Source of the DNA: Amoebophrya sp. A120
Lineage: Eukaryota; Sar; Dinophyceae; Syndiniales; Amoebophryaceae
DNA length: 64,000 nucleotides
Direction of reading: 5' to 3'
NCBI GenBank assembly: GCA_905178155.1
Contig: CAJINV010000006.1
Span: 750,398-814,397, forward strand
The number at the start of each line of letters is the position of its first letter. The stretch's first letter is position 1. The translations under genes and the position numbers were made by a program. Of this stretch, positions 35,501 to 45,189 are shown in pieces. The notes beneath the pieces are model-generated. The model was not told the origin of the DNA. It made no database searches and was given only the letters and a program-made list of their open reading frames with translations.

Positions 35501-37715
35501 ATGAGTACCAAAAGGAATGTAATTTTTGCTACGCGGAGACGGCATCTGTCATGCGGAATGGGCATCAATAAGCTCTCAAAAAATCTGTGATGCTAGAGCA
35601 TGCATCACAGACATCAGGGCTCATGCAAAACGTGCATGACAAGTGTCAGAATCTTCCAGACCCAGACATTTTTACATTTGATAAGAACTTGTTCCGGACT
35701 CTTCTGCGCACGACGCTACGAACACGAACCTTTCTAAGGAGCGCCGGGAGCCGCGGCGGAAGCGGACAGTCGGGAGTCGGGCGCATGCGGAGAGTCGGGC
35801 GCATGGCAACAAGGTATCAATTGCAAATATGTCTGGGTCTGGAAGAGTCGGGGCTTGTCATGCACATTTTGCATGACCCGTCAGGTCTGTGATGCTGTTG
35901 CTAGCATCACAGATTTTTTAAGAGCTTTTTGATGCTAATTACGCATGACAAATGCCCTCTCCGCGTGCCAAGAACTGACTCCTCTTGCTGCTCATGCAAG
36001 AACACAGATATTTTTATCATCCGCAGACAGCATTACCAGTTCCACTTTTCCAGACCAAGACGTTTTTGCAGTTGATACAAGAAGTATTACCCCAATTTCT
36101 ACGAAGAAGAGGAGCAGCAGGCTGCGATTTGCCGGGAGCTAGAGTTCGAAAGCCGCAACAGAAATCCACGCGCGGAAAAATGCCGGGAACTGGAAACTCA
36201 GCTGTCCGCGGTCCGTAGCACGCAAGGAGCAGCGCGGCAGTCTCTCGTTTGAAATATGAAAGCCGGAAGAGAAATCTATCGAATGCAAACATGTCTGCGT
36301 CTGGAACGAACCAACTTGTCATGCTAAATCTGAATCATGTAAAAATGATAATGAAAATCTGTGTTGCATGATTACTTACCAAAAGCTGTCCACTTTTGAG
36401 CTAATCGCGAGGCAGTTTCTCATGCAGGATAGGCATGATAGAAATCTCAAAAAATTTGTCATGCTATGTCCTACATACCAGACCTCATGGTTCATGGAAA
36501 ACCTGCATGACAAGTCTGGTATTCTCCCAGATCCAGACATATTTGCAGTTGATAAAATCCACGCGCGGAGGACAGGTGCCGGGAACTGCGATATCGTAAG
36601 GAAGAATCCCCCCTCCCCATATTGAAAGCGTATTTCTCCGAAAATTTGTGTTGCTGATTTGAGGTCACAAATCACATTTGTCTTGCAAGAAGACCAGGGC
36701 AGAGGCTTCCGCCCCATTATGGAAGCGATTTGCCACGCTGTTGAGCCTACAGAGGGACCGTTTGCCATGCTGAACAACTAGACCCATACGCCCCTACCTA
36801 GCCTCGGGATCTGGTCGCAGTGCCTCTCATCTGCAATACAAAGCTGATTTGTGTACGCAAATCCCGCATCACAGATTTCCGCTTCGATATGGGGAGGGGG
36901 GATTTTTTCTTTTGATATGCGAAATCAGCTGTCCGCGGTCCGTAGCACGCAAGGAGCAGCGCGGCAGTCTCTCGTTTCTGAAATGAACGAGGTAGCTGCC
37001 TTGTTGCAAGCCGTATCAACTGCAAATATCGATCTGGGTCTGGAACAAGAATGCAGCTTGTGATGCTGCATTTGGATAGTAAGTTCCAAAAAAATCTGTA
37101 CTGCGTGAGCAGCGATAAAGGGAATGCAGTTTTTGCTACGCGCGGAGAGGGCATTTTTTGTCATGCGGAATAGGCATTAAAAAGCCCGAAAAAAATCTGT
37201 GATGCTAGGGCATGCATCACAGACATCATGGCTCATGCAAAACGTGCAGGACAGGTGTCGGAATCTTCCAGACCCAGATATATTTGCAATGCATAAGCCG
37301 CCAAAACCAACCCGAGTCCTGCATTGCTCGCAAGTCTGACCGACGAACGGCGGAACGGGAATATAAAAGCTATGGTGAGCAAAAACGTCCCCACCCCAGA
37401 GTCAAGATGGCAAATCCGCTACACAAATCAACCAGTTTTGGCTGTTGCGCATGACAAATTTGGGCTCGCAGTGTGGTCATGTTTAGCTAGTGAAGCAGCG
37501 TCGCAGGTCTAGCATAGCATGCGGATGTGAGCATGACAAATCGCAAAACACGAGTACTAGAAACTGCTTCTCATGCTTCTCCGCTTGAGAAACATTTTCA
37601 GCATGCAGATTTGAACTACAGCTCTGGGGTGGGGACGTTTTTACAAATGATAAAAGCCGTCCTGCCCCCTCACATTCGAGCAAGAATCAACGGGACTCCT
37701 AGTTCCAGAAGGTAA
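32509..37715 (+). CDS. Signal-peptide CCCH zinc-finger protein with eleven introners
   Basis: Exons: 32509-32883, ~33018-33490, 33755-34531, 34850-34876, 35144-35215, 35384-35421, 35689-35814, 36083-36276, 36560-36591, 36923-37013, 37301-37370, 37658-37715. The N-terminus is hydrophobic (MLRLTTLVVSAHLVVCPFLA). The CCCH finger is at residues ~89-117 (core GCKDGKNCARCHLC). An RVxF-like motif plus acidic run follows (YRVRFAEDLEDV). Middle exons are Ser/Cys/Thr-rich. Exon 8 ends in TGA at 36249-36251, but a tandem repeat of it continues in the other phase. One extra base near 36247 would let the frame run to the TAA at 37713-37715. This could be a sequence error, frameshift or early decay. Confidence 0.7.
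32884..33017. mobile_element. Introner, family D (right end uncertain)
   Basis: Left TATCCTGTGCAAAAGTATCG; right side shows GCGATTTCTACTAGTACC but lacks the usual GATGCTTTTGCA...ATA terminus. The downstream frame (RAPCVHDAWLQAAS) requires resumption at a codon boundary near 33018. Left-flank TGGAA has no clear partner. Confidence 0.6.
33491..33749. mobile_element. Introner, family G
   Basis: Left TATGGAGAGAAAAAAGTGTT; right AGTGCATAG-type complement ending CACTTTTTTGGCCGCATA. Target duplication GAGGA at 33486-33490 and 33750-33754. Excision joins NDSEE-EEMARAEM in frame. Terminal repeat unlike families A-D. Confidence 0.75.
34532..34844. mobile_element. Introner, family B
   Basis: Left TATCGTGGGGAAAAATCCCT, then CCTCCCCATAT; right TATGGGGAGGGATGATTTTT then CCTCTCAATA. 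Target duplication CAGCG at 34527-34531 and 34845-34849. Excision joins AGQR-RQAKPRRE. Confidence 0.8.
34877..35138. mobile_element. Introner, family A
   Basis: Left TATCAAATGTAAAAATGTCT, right its inverse. Flanks GAACA (34872-34876) and GAACT (35139-35143). The exon before it is only 27 nt. Excision joins PRRE-QPVVLNLQ in frame. Confidence 0.8.
35216..35378. mobile_element. Introner, family D
   Basis: Left TACGCATTGCAAAAGTATCG; right GGTGCGATGCGTTTGCACAG then GATA. Flanks GATCA and TGACA match poorly, but the 5-bp rule joins DGAHDH-EQGKQAVQ in frame. Confidence 0.7.
35422..35683. mobile_element. Introner, family A
   Basis: Left TATCAAATGTAAAAATGTCT and inverse right end. Target duplication AGAAC at 35417-35421 and 35684-35688. 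Excision joins PSQE-LVPDSSAHD. Confidence 0.85.
35815..36077. mobile_element. Introner, family A
   Basis: Left TATCAATTGCAAATATGTCT; right end GACGTTTTTGCAGTTGATA. Flanks CAAGG (35810-35814) and CAAGA (36078-36082). Excision joins AHGNK-EYYPNFYEEEE. Confidence 0.8.
36277..36554. mobile_element. Introner, family A, with empty site preserved in neighbouring copy
   Basis: Left TATCGAATGCAAACATGTCT; right end GACATATTTGCAGTTGATA. Target duplication AAATC at 36272-36276 and 36555-36559. The unoccupied counterpart AGAAATCCACGCGCGG is at 36158. Confidence 0.9.
36592..36917. mobile_element. Introner, family B, with empty site preserved in neighbouring copy
   Basis: Left TATCGTAAGGAAGAATCCCC; right GGGGAGGGGGGATTTTTTCT then TTTGATA. 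Target duplication TGCGA at 36587-36591 and 36918-36922. The unoccupied counterpart is GGGAACTGGAAACTCAGCTG in copy 1. Confidence 0.85.
37014..37295. mobile_element. Introner, family A
   Basis: Left TATCAACTGCAAATATCGAT; right end ATATATTTGCAATGCATA. Target duplication AGCCG at 37009-37013 and 37296-37300. Excision joins LLQA-AKTNPSPALL. Confidence 0.85.
37371..37652. mobile_element. Introner, family C
   Basis: Left TATGGTGAGCAAAAACGTCC with CCACCCCAGAG; right CTCTGGGGTGGGGACGTTTT then TACAAATGATA. Target duplication AAAGC at 37366-37370 and 37653-37657. Excision joins NGNIKA-VLPPHIRAR. Confidence 0.85.
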
Positions 37716-38672
37716 AGGGCTATATTTAAAAATGTCTAGTTGCTGCGGGTCGCAGTAAAGCCATTGAAGGTTTCGGAATCAAAAGCCTTCGCGGATTCTT
37801 CCTTGCTGTCGCGATTCTTCAGTATTTTTTCATTAACTACTTTATGCAATTCTTCGTATAATAATGCACTCTCTGATGATCATGTCCTAGGAAGTAGTCA
37901 GAAGCAGCTATCGTTCCAAAAAATTATCTCATATACTAAAGAGAATCTAACCGGCGACCTTTTATTCCATTTTCGTCTTTTTTCGTGCTCTGTCTACCTA
38001 GTAAATATGTCTGAAAGCCTTTATTGATTCAGTGAGAGTAAAAACTCTCGATGGATAGTCGACTTGAAAAATTGTTGAATACAGCGCTCTGGAGGACTTT
38101 TTTGTACACGACAATATCGACAGTTTATTTCATTTTCAACAATCACCAACAGCGTCACACTAAATTTCACGCACTTGTTTATTTCAACTCTTTTACTACA
38201 AGTCAAGCTTATTTAGAAGTGCGTGGTCTTCATTTTCTGCGTAAGTAGTTCTACTTGTGCAGAGCGAAGAGCGATTGTCACATCGAAAAAAACCTGCTTC
38301 ACCCGTCCCACCGCGGCCCTACGGCCCGGGCTGCAAGGGTCTTGCAGGCGGGAGAAGGAAGGCATCAAATGTGAACTCTTCTACTCAACATCTTCTTCGG
38401 GTCAATTGACTACCGAGTGAAAGTAGATCGTAGAGATTTCTCTCTCTTAGACATTTAATCCTGCTAAGTATTGAACTGCTGGATCATTCCCTTGAACAAT
38501 AACTCACACGTCAATTTCGTACCTGAATATTAAAACAATGATGCTGATATGTTGGTGAAAAAAATAAACTGTCCCCGGTGCCCTCTCTCTTCGTGTAGGA
38601 GAAATGGCTGATGAACCTGGTCTCCTGTTGACAACTTGTAGATCTTCACGTGTTCGCGCTTACTTGTAGAAG
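37703..38672. repeat. Segmental duplication, copy 1 (end of gene and downstream flank)
   Basis: From CCAGAAGGTAAAG through GCCATTGAAGGTTTCGGAAT and ACCGCGGCCCTACGGC to CTCCTGTTGACAACTTGT this region matches 49603-50605 with small indels. It covers the stop codon and about 950 bp downstream. Confidence 0.85.
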
Positions 38673-39405
38673 ATCTACTTCACATAGAAATACTTCCCAG
38701 TTTATTTCCTGGATACACAGGAACGGCACAAAAAATCCGCGATCTCATTATGATCTTGCACAACTGCCACAAGAAAAATCCGATCAAAATGTAAATGTTG
38801 AAAACGCGATCATAGGCCGTAACGCAGAATAAAATGCATGGTCTTGGCGATCCAGTTCTCTGTTCCTAGAAAATCTGGTTGAAGATGTATGAGTAACTAC
38901 TGCGGTCAGGTCAGACTGAAATGAAAAACAAAGATGTGAGTCGTGTTTCCGTTTCAATTCCAACCCATTTATTTTCCGCTACAAGACTAGAATCTGGCTC
39001 ACCAGAAAAATACCGACAGTGCCTCCAGAGGACGCATCTGACTTCTCACCACGCAGTACGACAGATTGCATTTCCACGTACAGTTAAGTCTAAGGAACAT
39101 CACTTCACCTAACTCGGCTATTATACAACAATACTCTTGGTTCTGCGTTTTACTTTTACGTCCATCATTTCCATCCGTCTATTCACTTCGAGATTAAGGA
39201 GCTTCATTTTGCATTTTCATGAAAGTATAAAAGGGTATTATTGTCGCAGTGTATAATCCACAGCCGGCCTGGTCTCGATAGAGTCGCCACAGGTTTTTTT
39301 GAGTATTTTCCACGTGTTATTTGTAAAACAACGTACTATAGTTCTGATCTTCACAAAACATTTTATTGCAGTTTGCTCTTTGGCTTAGATCCATCAACTC
39401 ACAAA
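38673..39405. other. Upstream region of the 39.4-kb gene
   Basis: AT-rich, no gene seen. A TATA-like TATAAAAGGG sits at 39226-39235, about 170 bp before the chosen ATG. Its relevance is unproven, since dinoflagellate promoters often lack a TATA box. Confidence 0.35.
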
Positions 39406-41697
39406 ATGGCTGTAAAGAACCACGTGAAAAATAACTGGATCCTATTCCAGTTCTGTGTAGTAACTTGGTACTACGGCGCTTTCGCCGCCACAGTGCCGGC
39501 GTCCTCCAGTGCACCAGCCACTAGTTACGTTCCCCCTCCGCTCCTCTCCAAAGGCAGCTGCCCAGCTAACGCCTGTTTCAACTGCAGCAACCCGTGCAAA
39601 GCGCACAACCTCGCGAAAAAGGAGCAGAACGGCCCTCCGACGAACCAGAAGTCCCGGTTGTATCAGACCGGTTTCCGCAGTCCCCAGGCTCTGAAGCGCC
39701 AGAGAAAGCGGGAGCGGGGGTGTGCCGCCGGAGCGGACTGCGAGTTTTGCCACAGTTGCCCATACAGCAACGACCGAGCCGCGTGGCGGGCGGAAAGAAA
39801 AGAAATTTTGAACGCGGTAGTGCAGGACCAGCAGGAGGATGCACGACGAGAAGATGAACGGGAAGTAACGTACTACGCTCCCACGCCCGACAGTGTCGAC
39901 GGCGAAGTACACCTTCTTCCCTCGTGGACGAGGGCCACGCCCTCTGCAGGACACCATCAGGAAGAAATGTTACCCGCGGCCGCACTAGGAGTTCCTCTTG
40001 CACACGGCTTGTTGGCTGCTCCTGCTGCACCAGGTACAACAATTACTAGTGCGGATGAAGATGTTCTTGAGCCAACGACCACCGTCTATTACGCACCCAC
40101 GCCATCGCCAGGGAGTGTCGCGGGAGCCTGGAGGTCTTCGAGGTCCCGTGCGCAGCAAGAAGGTCTTTTAATACAACCGGCGGGGATGTGGTTTGGGGAG
40201 CAGGCTGATGAATCACGGATGCAACGACCAGCAGTAGACCACGACGGTGATGAAGTAGAAGGCACTGAAAGTGATCAACAAAACTCAGACGACGACGACG
40301 CATCTTCATCTGCAATCCCATTTGTGCCTTATTTTCGGTACCCACAGGCACCTCCTCCGGGAGCCATGAATGACGTAGTTCTTAATGGCAGCACGAGTGT
40401 GATGAGCACACCGGTAGGAGGTCGTGGGAGAAGTGGACAGGGAAGATTTCATCCCAGCAGCGCCTGCTCCAGAGCGTCGTCGGCTGCAAGTAGCAGGACA
40501 ACGGCGAACCTTTTTTTCCCTCCGACCCCGGATCGCTTTGAAACAGGGCAAAACCCGCGTGAAGAAAGTAGAACCACGACCGGCGCTGCTGGACCTTCGA
40601 ACACGCAGCCAGAAAGGGTGCGATCGGTGTCGCCCGAACTACCGCCTTCGTTGTCGCTTGGCTCGCTTGGACACCCGGCGACCTGCCAGGCCCCCTGCAA
40701 ATTTTTTTGGAAAAACAGGGGGTGCAAGGAGGGTACGAACTGTGACTTTTGCCACTCCTGTCCGCATAAAAACGTCAAGGGGGGCACGGCAGAGGCGGTC
40801 AGACGGAAAAACTTCTTTGCGGGAGGAGGGCTACAGCAGCCGCAAGAACATCAGGCGAGGATGCAGCAGGAGACACAACCTCCGGCTCGGGGGCCCAGCA
40901 CGGTGCCTTTATCGCGTCCCCCAGGTGTATTTTTTGCACCCGCGGCCCCGCAGGAGCCGGCGGGGATGCGCCACAGCACGAACACCGCCCCGCCGCCAGC
41001 AGAACTTGAAGTGAAACCTTGCCCCCCGACGCCGAACGACTTTGAAGACGCCCCCGGCTTTTACAAACCCCTGTCCGAAGGGACCATCGGCCATCCGCAC
41101 ACCTGCCAGGCGGCTTGTACGCGTTTTTGGACGACGGCGGGGTGCCCGGACGGAGAGAAGTGCAGGTTTTGTCACGCATGCGGCGTGTTTGGTCTTCGTC
41201 GAGCTGCAATGACGGGACAGGAAAGTCAAGGTCAGCTACAAGGCCGCAGGCCGCCGAGCAAAAAACAACTACGCCGGGCACTGCGGGAAGAGGCACAAGG
41301 GCAGCTGAAGGAAGAATGGTCCGAGATTCAACAACACCTTGAAGAAACACGCGCAGGAGCAGGTGTCGAGCATCAAAGTGATACAACTTCTAGATACCGC
41401 TGGAAAAATAACGCAGCTCCCTTAGCTCCCGTCCCAGAAGAAGGAGACCTGGGCGGGTCTTTCGCAACAATTGCGGCGCTGTCGATACCAACACAGGCTC
41501 GTGCTGGTGTAGTAGTACCGCGGAGAAAGAACTGCGCTGCTGCTGCCTCTGCTGCTGCCAGCGAGCAGCGGGCTGGCGATATGAATTTGCGAACAACAAC
41601 GCAGCATGAAGATGCAGTTCTTCTGCTTCAGCAGGACGAGGAGGATCAAAAAGAAAGTGACAAGGGTCTTGAAGAGCCTTCGTGTGCGCAGCAGTGA
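39406..41697 (+). CDS. Signal-peptide protein with three CCCH-type fingers
   Basis: Single exon, 763 residues. I chose ATG 39406 because the frame then opens with a hydrophobic segment (NWILFQFCVVTWYYGAFAAT). Upstream frame to 39241 has no better initiator. Three Cys-rich fingers: residues ~55-118 (long spacer, ending CEFCHSC), ~426-453 (CKFFWKNRGCKEGTNCDFCH) and ~567-592 (CTRFWTTAGCPDGEKCRFCH). The last two have GHP before the first Cys. Repeated YYAPTP, FFPPTPDRFE and CPPTPNDFED motifs separate the fingers. The C-terminal third is Gln/Glu/Arg-rich. No introner. Likely nucleic-acid or protein binding; cellular site uncertain. Confidence 0.85.
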   Translation: MAVKNHVKNNWILFQFCVVTWYYGAFAATVPASSSAPATSYVPPPLLSKGSCPANACFNCSNPCKAHNLAKKEQNGPPTNQKSRLYQTGFRSPQALKRQRKRERGCAAGADCEFCHSCPYSNDRAAWRAERKEILNAVVQDQQEDARREDEREVTYYAPTPDSVDGEVHLLPSWTRATPSAGHHQEEMLPAAALGVPLAHGLLAAPAAPGTTITSADEDVLEPTTTVYYAPTPSPGSVAGAWRSSRSRAQQEGLLIQPAGMWFGEQADESRMQRPAVDHDGDEVEGTESDQQNSDDDDASSSAIPFVPYFRYPQAPPPGAMNDVVLNGSTSVMSTPVGGRGRSGQGRFHPSSACSRASSAASSRTTANLFFPPTPDRFETGQNPREESRTTTGAAGPSNTQPERVRSVSPELPPSLSLGSLGHPATCQAPCKFFWKNRGCKEGTNCDFCHSCPHKNVKGGTAEAVRRKNFFAGGGLQQPQEHQARMQQETQPPARGPSTVPLSRPPGVFFAPAAPQEPAGMRHSTNTAPPPAELEVKPCPPTPNDFEDAPGFYKPLSEGTIGHPHTCQAACTRFWTTAGCPDGEKCRFCHACGVFGLRRAAMTGQESQGQLQGRRPPSKKQLRRALREEAQGQLKEEWSEIQQHLEETRAGAGVEHQSDTTSRYRWKNNAAPLAPVPEEGDLGGSFATIAALSIPTQARAGVVVPRRKNCAAAASAAASEQRAGDMNLRTTTQHEDAVLLLQQDEEDQKESDKGLEEPSCAQQ

Positions 41698-43908
41698 TTT
41701 TCTTTCGAGCCACTTGCACTTGGAAGACCCAGATCGAATCGTGTTTAATGTTCTACTTCTGCCTCGGTATCGCTATCGTTAATTTGGTCCAAGAACATCA
41801 TACTTTTTTATGTAGTGGAAAAGTGAGTTTAGCTTTATTTTTTCCGCTTTACGATGAACAACTAGAACTACAAACACACCCTTCAAAAAGGCTCAAAGTT
41901 AAAATCAGGTCAAGAGCACCAGCACTTTCGCAAACCTTTGTAGTAAGAGACAGCTTGTTTTTCAGACATTCAAACGCTTTACTATTGATTCACAACAGCA
42001 CTCTACTTGTTCTTCAACAGCACTAGGTTTTTGCTCGTGCAGCAGAAGCAGAAGAAGCTCGTCGTTCTCAGTTTTCAACAAACATAACGCTCCCTTTGGG
42101 ATTTTAGTTTTCAATATGTAGGTCTATAGCCAGAAGTTGCTTAGCCAGCTCGTCGTGTTTTTAGTGAAGGCAGTAACGCGAGCCACGACGTGAGGGGAAA
42201 GAATAACTTTCAGGAGGTTCCACGTGACTGAGCCTCACAACAAACAAAGTATAGCGTTAGTTCTTCCACCTGGGATTTTTTCATTGAAGTTGTTGTACTG
42301 TCGCTCTTGCCAACATAACCATGCTTTACTACTGTCCATTGACGTTTTGATTCGTATTCATTCTTTGAATACACGACGTTTTGTGCCGAGCACCAGTGCT
42401 TCATGATGCATAGGACCGAACGATAATAATTTCAGCGCGCGCGCCGCCTACTAACTTGGTTCGTATTTTACTGCTGTGAGGCCATTGATTACATAGAACT
42501 AGACTTCTTGCTTGAAAATCAAAAGTACCTTCACAACAAGAGCATGAAATTTCTGCACTTTGAAGAATTATTCGGAAGCAAAAATGGCACACGCACTACA
42601 TCTAAAAAATGATCTAGACAGGAACCCGTTACAACCCGTCAACATGTTGGCTACCGGCAAGTAGAAGATGAGAAAACATAAAAGGCTAGAAATATTACGT
42701 CAACTACAAAACAACTGCAGTCTAGAAATTGTAGTGGATGCAACATCATCGTCGATGTTGAGCATTGTTACAACTACAGCTGACAGCTTCTGAAGCCAAG
42801 GAGTTCCTGTTTTGTGCTCGATGAGCGGCATGGCGTGGACAATAACAACTGACTGGAAATCGTATAGAGGTCCGTTGTGAACAAGGTAAAACGAAGTGTC
42901 GGTCGTGATCGAAAAACTTGTGCCCAGAGTAGAAATGAAATCTTCATGCGCAGGATCAGGCATGCGCATGCGTAGGGAGAAGAAGGAACGATAACGAAGA
43001 AGATCATTGTTATTTCGGTGCAGGTTGAATTGTGATCGTGGTAAAGTGTGTGAACTAAGAAACCCCTCGATCATGTGGAAGATCCGCAAAAATTGTGAAT
43101 GATCAGGAACACTACTTGACTTAGGAAAATCCGTGCTCTATTTTGACTCTTGATCTTCTCTGCAGTATTTGCACTTGATCCTTGATCATCAATCGAAATA
43201 TATTTATAAACGTCGGTTACTATGTGGTTTTTCGAAAAAAAAAAGTGATTATAGTCTGAGATGGAACTACATGGTTGCAGCTCAGCCTTCTGCAGCTGTC
43301 GTGTGTAGTCTCTATGCACGACTAAATTTTTCACAAACCCTGCTTTTCCTCTTCCTACATCCACAACTGCCAGTTCCCTGAAAAAAGCATAGTCCTAGTC
43401 CCTACTTGCGCTGAAGTTTAATTCAGAGCATAAAAGTTCTTGACACAACATCAAGTAGCGACAACATCATAGCCAAAAAAACCAAAAGCCTCAACAAGTT
43501 TTAAGAATTCGGCCGATTGTTAAATATCAATTTGTCGCGACAGATTCATTTATTTTCCGATATTTTTTCCAGTCAAACAACAGTATAGAAATCGCAGGTC
43601 GCCGTTTGGCTTGCTACAAATTTTGGACGATTTACATTTACAAAGCACAAGCAGTACTTCGGGATAATTCACTTCTTGAGCAGAACTAAAACTTCCGCGA
43701 AAGTAAAGGAAGAAAAGCATACCGACTGTAACTCGAACGCATCAAGTTTATTTTTCGACAATTTCATCTACATTGCAGCAGCAGCCCTGAAGAAGAAGGG
43801 TATAGTAAGTATTGATTAACCGTAGTGCAACAACGAGCACACCACGAACCGTCTACGGCAACAAGGTCAAGAGGCGTAGTATAAAGGAGGGAAGAAAGCA
43901 CGACCAAC
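41698..43908. other. Intergenic, no gene recognised
   Basis: AT-rich with short open frames. A TATA-like GTATAAAGG at 43878-43886 is about 30 bp before the next ATG. A dinucleotide GCGCGCGCGCC tract lies near 42436. No introner ends seen. Confidence 0.4.
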
Positions 43909-45189
43909 ATGTTGCGTAGTTCCAACGGGTCTTCAGCATCCTGCCCCGCCGCCGTCTTCGGGCCCCGGGTGAAAAGCTTGCCTCTCTTGGTCGTGTCGCA
44001 CTTGCTCTACTTGTCATTATGCGGAGGAGGATCGTCTTCGTCGTCCACAGGATCCCTACTACTTCAAGCCGCGTCCGCGGTGAAACTTGCTGCCGCAGGA
44101 GAGCGCCGACGTAGTAAACCTCCCGGGCCGCCGCGTCGTGTCGATCATCCACTGCCCGCGAACTTTGTCGAGGTCACCAAGGGTAGCGTTAGCCACCCTG
44201 TGTCATGCAACGACCCATGCAAGTTCGCTCGGAGAGGAAGGGGCTGCAAAGACGGGGTCGAGTGTGATCGCTGCCACGTGTGTACGTGGACGAGAGAGGC
44301 TGAAGCGGAACGTCGTCGAAATAGGCTGGGTACTAGGCGTGGTCGTACGAACGAAACGACCGGCAATAGCTGCCCGCCACCACCTCCTCCTCACCCTGCG
44401 GCCCGCCACGACGACGGTCAACAGAGGCTGCTCCGGAGCGGGAGTAGCGCACCAGCTGCTGCTCCTTCTAGCAGGCAGTGGCGGGCAGCTGCAGCTGCCC
44501 CGAGCTGCGCACCAACTGTCACCGGTCAGCCACAATTTCCTCCAGGCTCGTGGTCCTCTCCTACGACCAATTTTGCAGCAGGAGCGGCACCGAGCTGCAG
44601 AAGGCCCTCTCACGGTTCCACCTCGAGTTTTGATACTAACACGTGGCAAGAACAGCAGGATCTTCCTGCTTCCCCAGCGCCTCCTTCCCCGGGGCCTCCT
44701 TCCCCGGGGCACCAGCAAGGCCAACTTTATACAGTGCAGTGGGTGGCATGTCCTGTGATCGGTCTAGTAACTGAGGAGCAGGCGTGGACAAACGGGCTCT
44801 TGCCTGCAGCCGGTCCTAGTTCACCTTTCCAACAATCGCAGGGCAATTTTGAAAATGCCAGCGATCTGAACAATTCTCCACCCCCTGGGGTGTCGTCCTG
44901 CAGTGGTACGCAAATGATGCCCGAGCCGCCCGCGAATAGTTACGGAATGTCACCGCAGATGAGCTCCGGGAGCACGCCGCCGGACCAGCGCTCCGGGACC
45001 ACGGGGTCCTCCTCCGACCCAAGTACAACCGCGGCGTCGACATCAACGCCGACTTTTGCCGCTTTTAGTGCTAGGGACGCAATGTATTTCCCCGGCGCGG
45101 GCGATACCGTGGCGTCGACACCCTCGCCAACCTTTGCCGCTTTTTTCGAACGTGCTAGCGATGCAAAGCATTTGACGCGGGACAAGTAA
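43909..45189 (+). CDS. Signal-peptide CCCH zinc-finger protein with FAAF repeats
   Basis: Single exon, 426 residues plus stop. Hydrophobic N-terminal segment (SLPLLVVSHLLYLSLCGGG). One CCCH finger at residues ~98-125: C-x3-C-x8-C-x5-C-x2-CH-x-C, preceded by SVSHP. Then Pro-, Ser- and Gly-rich sequence. Near the C-terminus two related segments occur, STPTFAAFSARDA and STPSPTFAAFFERASDA. They resemble PAFTAFSGEDIAKF at the end of the 51-52 kb gene. No introner. Function unknown. Confidence 0.85.
   Translation: MLRSSNGSSASCPAAVFGPRVKSLPLLVVSHLLYLSLCGGGSSSSSTGSLLLQAASAVKLAAAGERRRSKPPGPPRRVDHPLPANFVEVTKGSVSHPVSCNDPCKFARRGRGCKDGVECDRCHVCTWTREAEAERRRNRLGTRRGRTNETTGNSCPPPPPPHPAARHDDGQQRLLRSGSSAPAAAPSSRQWRAAAAAPSCAPTVTGQPQFPPGSWSSPTTNFAAGAAPSCRRPSHGSTSSFDTNTWQEQQDLPASPAPPSPGPPSPGHQQGQLYTVQWVACPVIGLVTEEQAWTNGLLPAAGPSSPFQQSQGNFENASDLNNSPPPGVSSCSGTQMMPEPPANSYGMSPQMSSGSTPPDQRSGTTGSSSDPSTTAASTSTPTFAAFSARDAMYFPGAGDTVASTPSPTFAAFFERASDAKHLTRDK

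Larger units (their letters stand above)
36158..36987 (+). repeat. Tandem exon duplication with empty and occupied introner sites
   Basis: Copy 1 (36158-36250) runs uninterrupted from AGAAATCCACGCGCGGA through CAGCTGTCCGCGGTCCG to CAGTCTCTCGTTT. Copy 2 (36262-36987) has the same sequence interrupted by introners at 36277-36554 and 36592-36917. Deleting each introner plus one 5-bp duplicate regenerates copy 1 apart from a few substitutions. Confidence 0.85.

Noticed and set aside
39226-39235. TATA box for the 39.4-kb gene
   Set aside because: Sequence fits TATAAAAGGG, but distance to the ATG and lineage practice give no real support; left as a note only.
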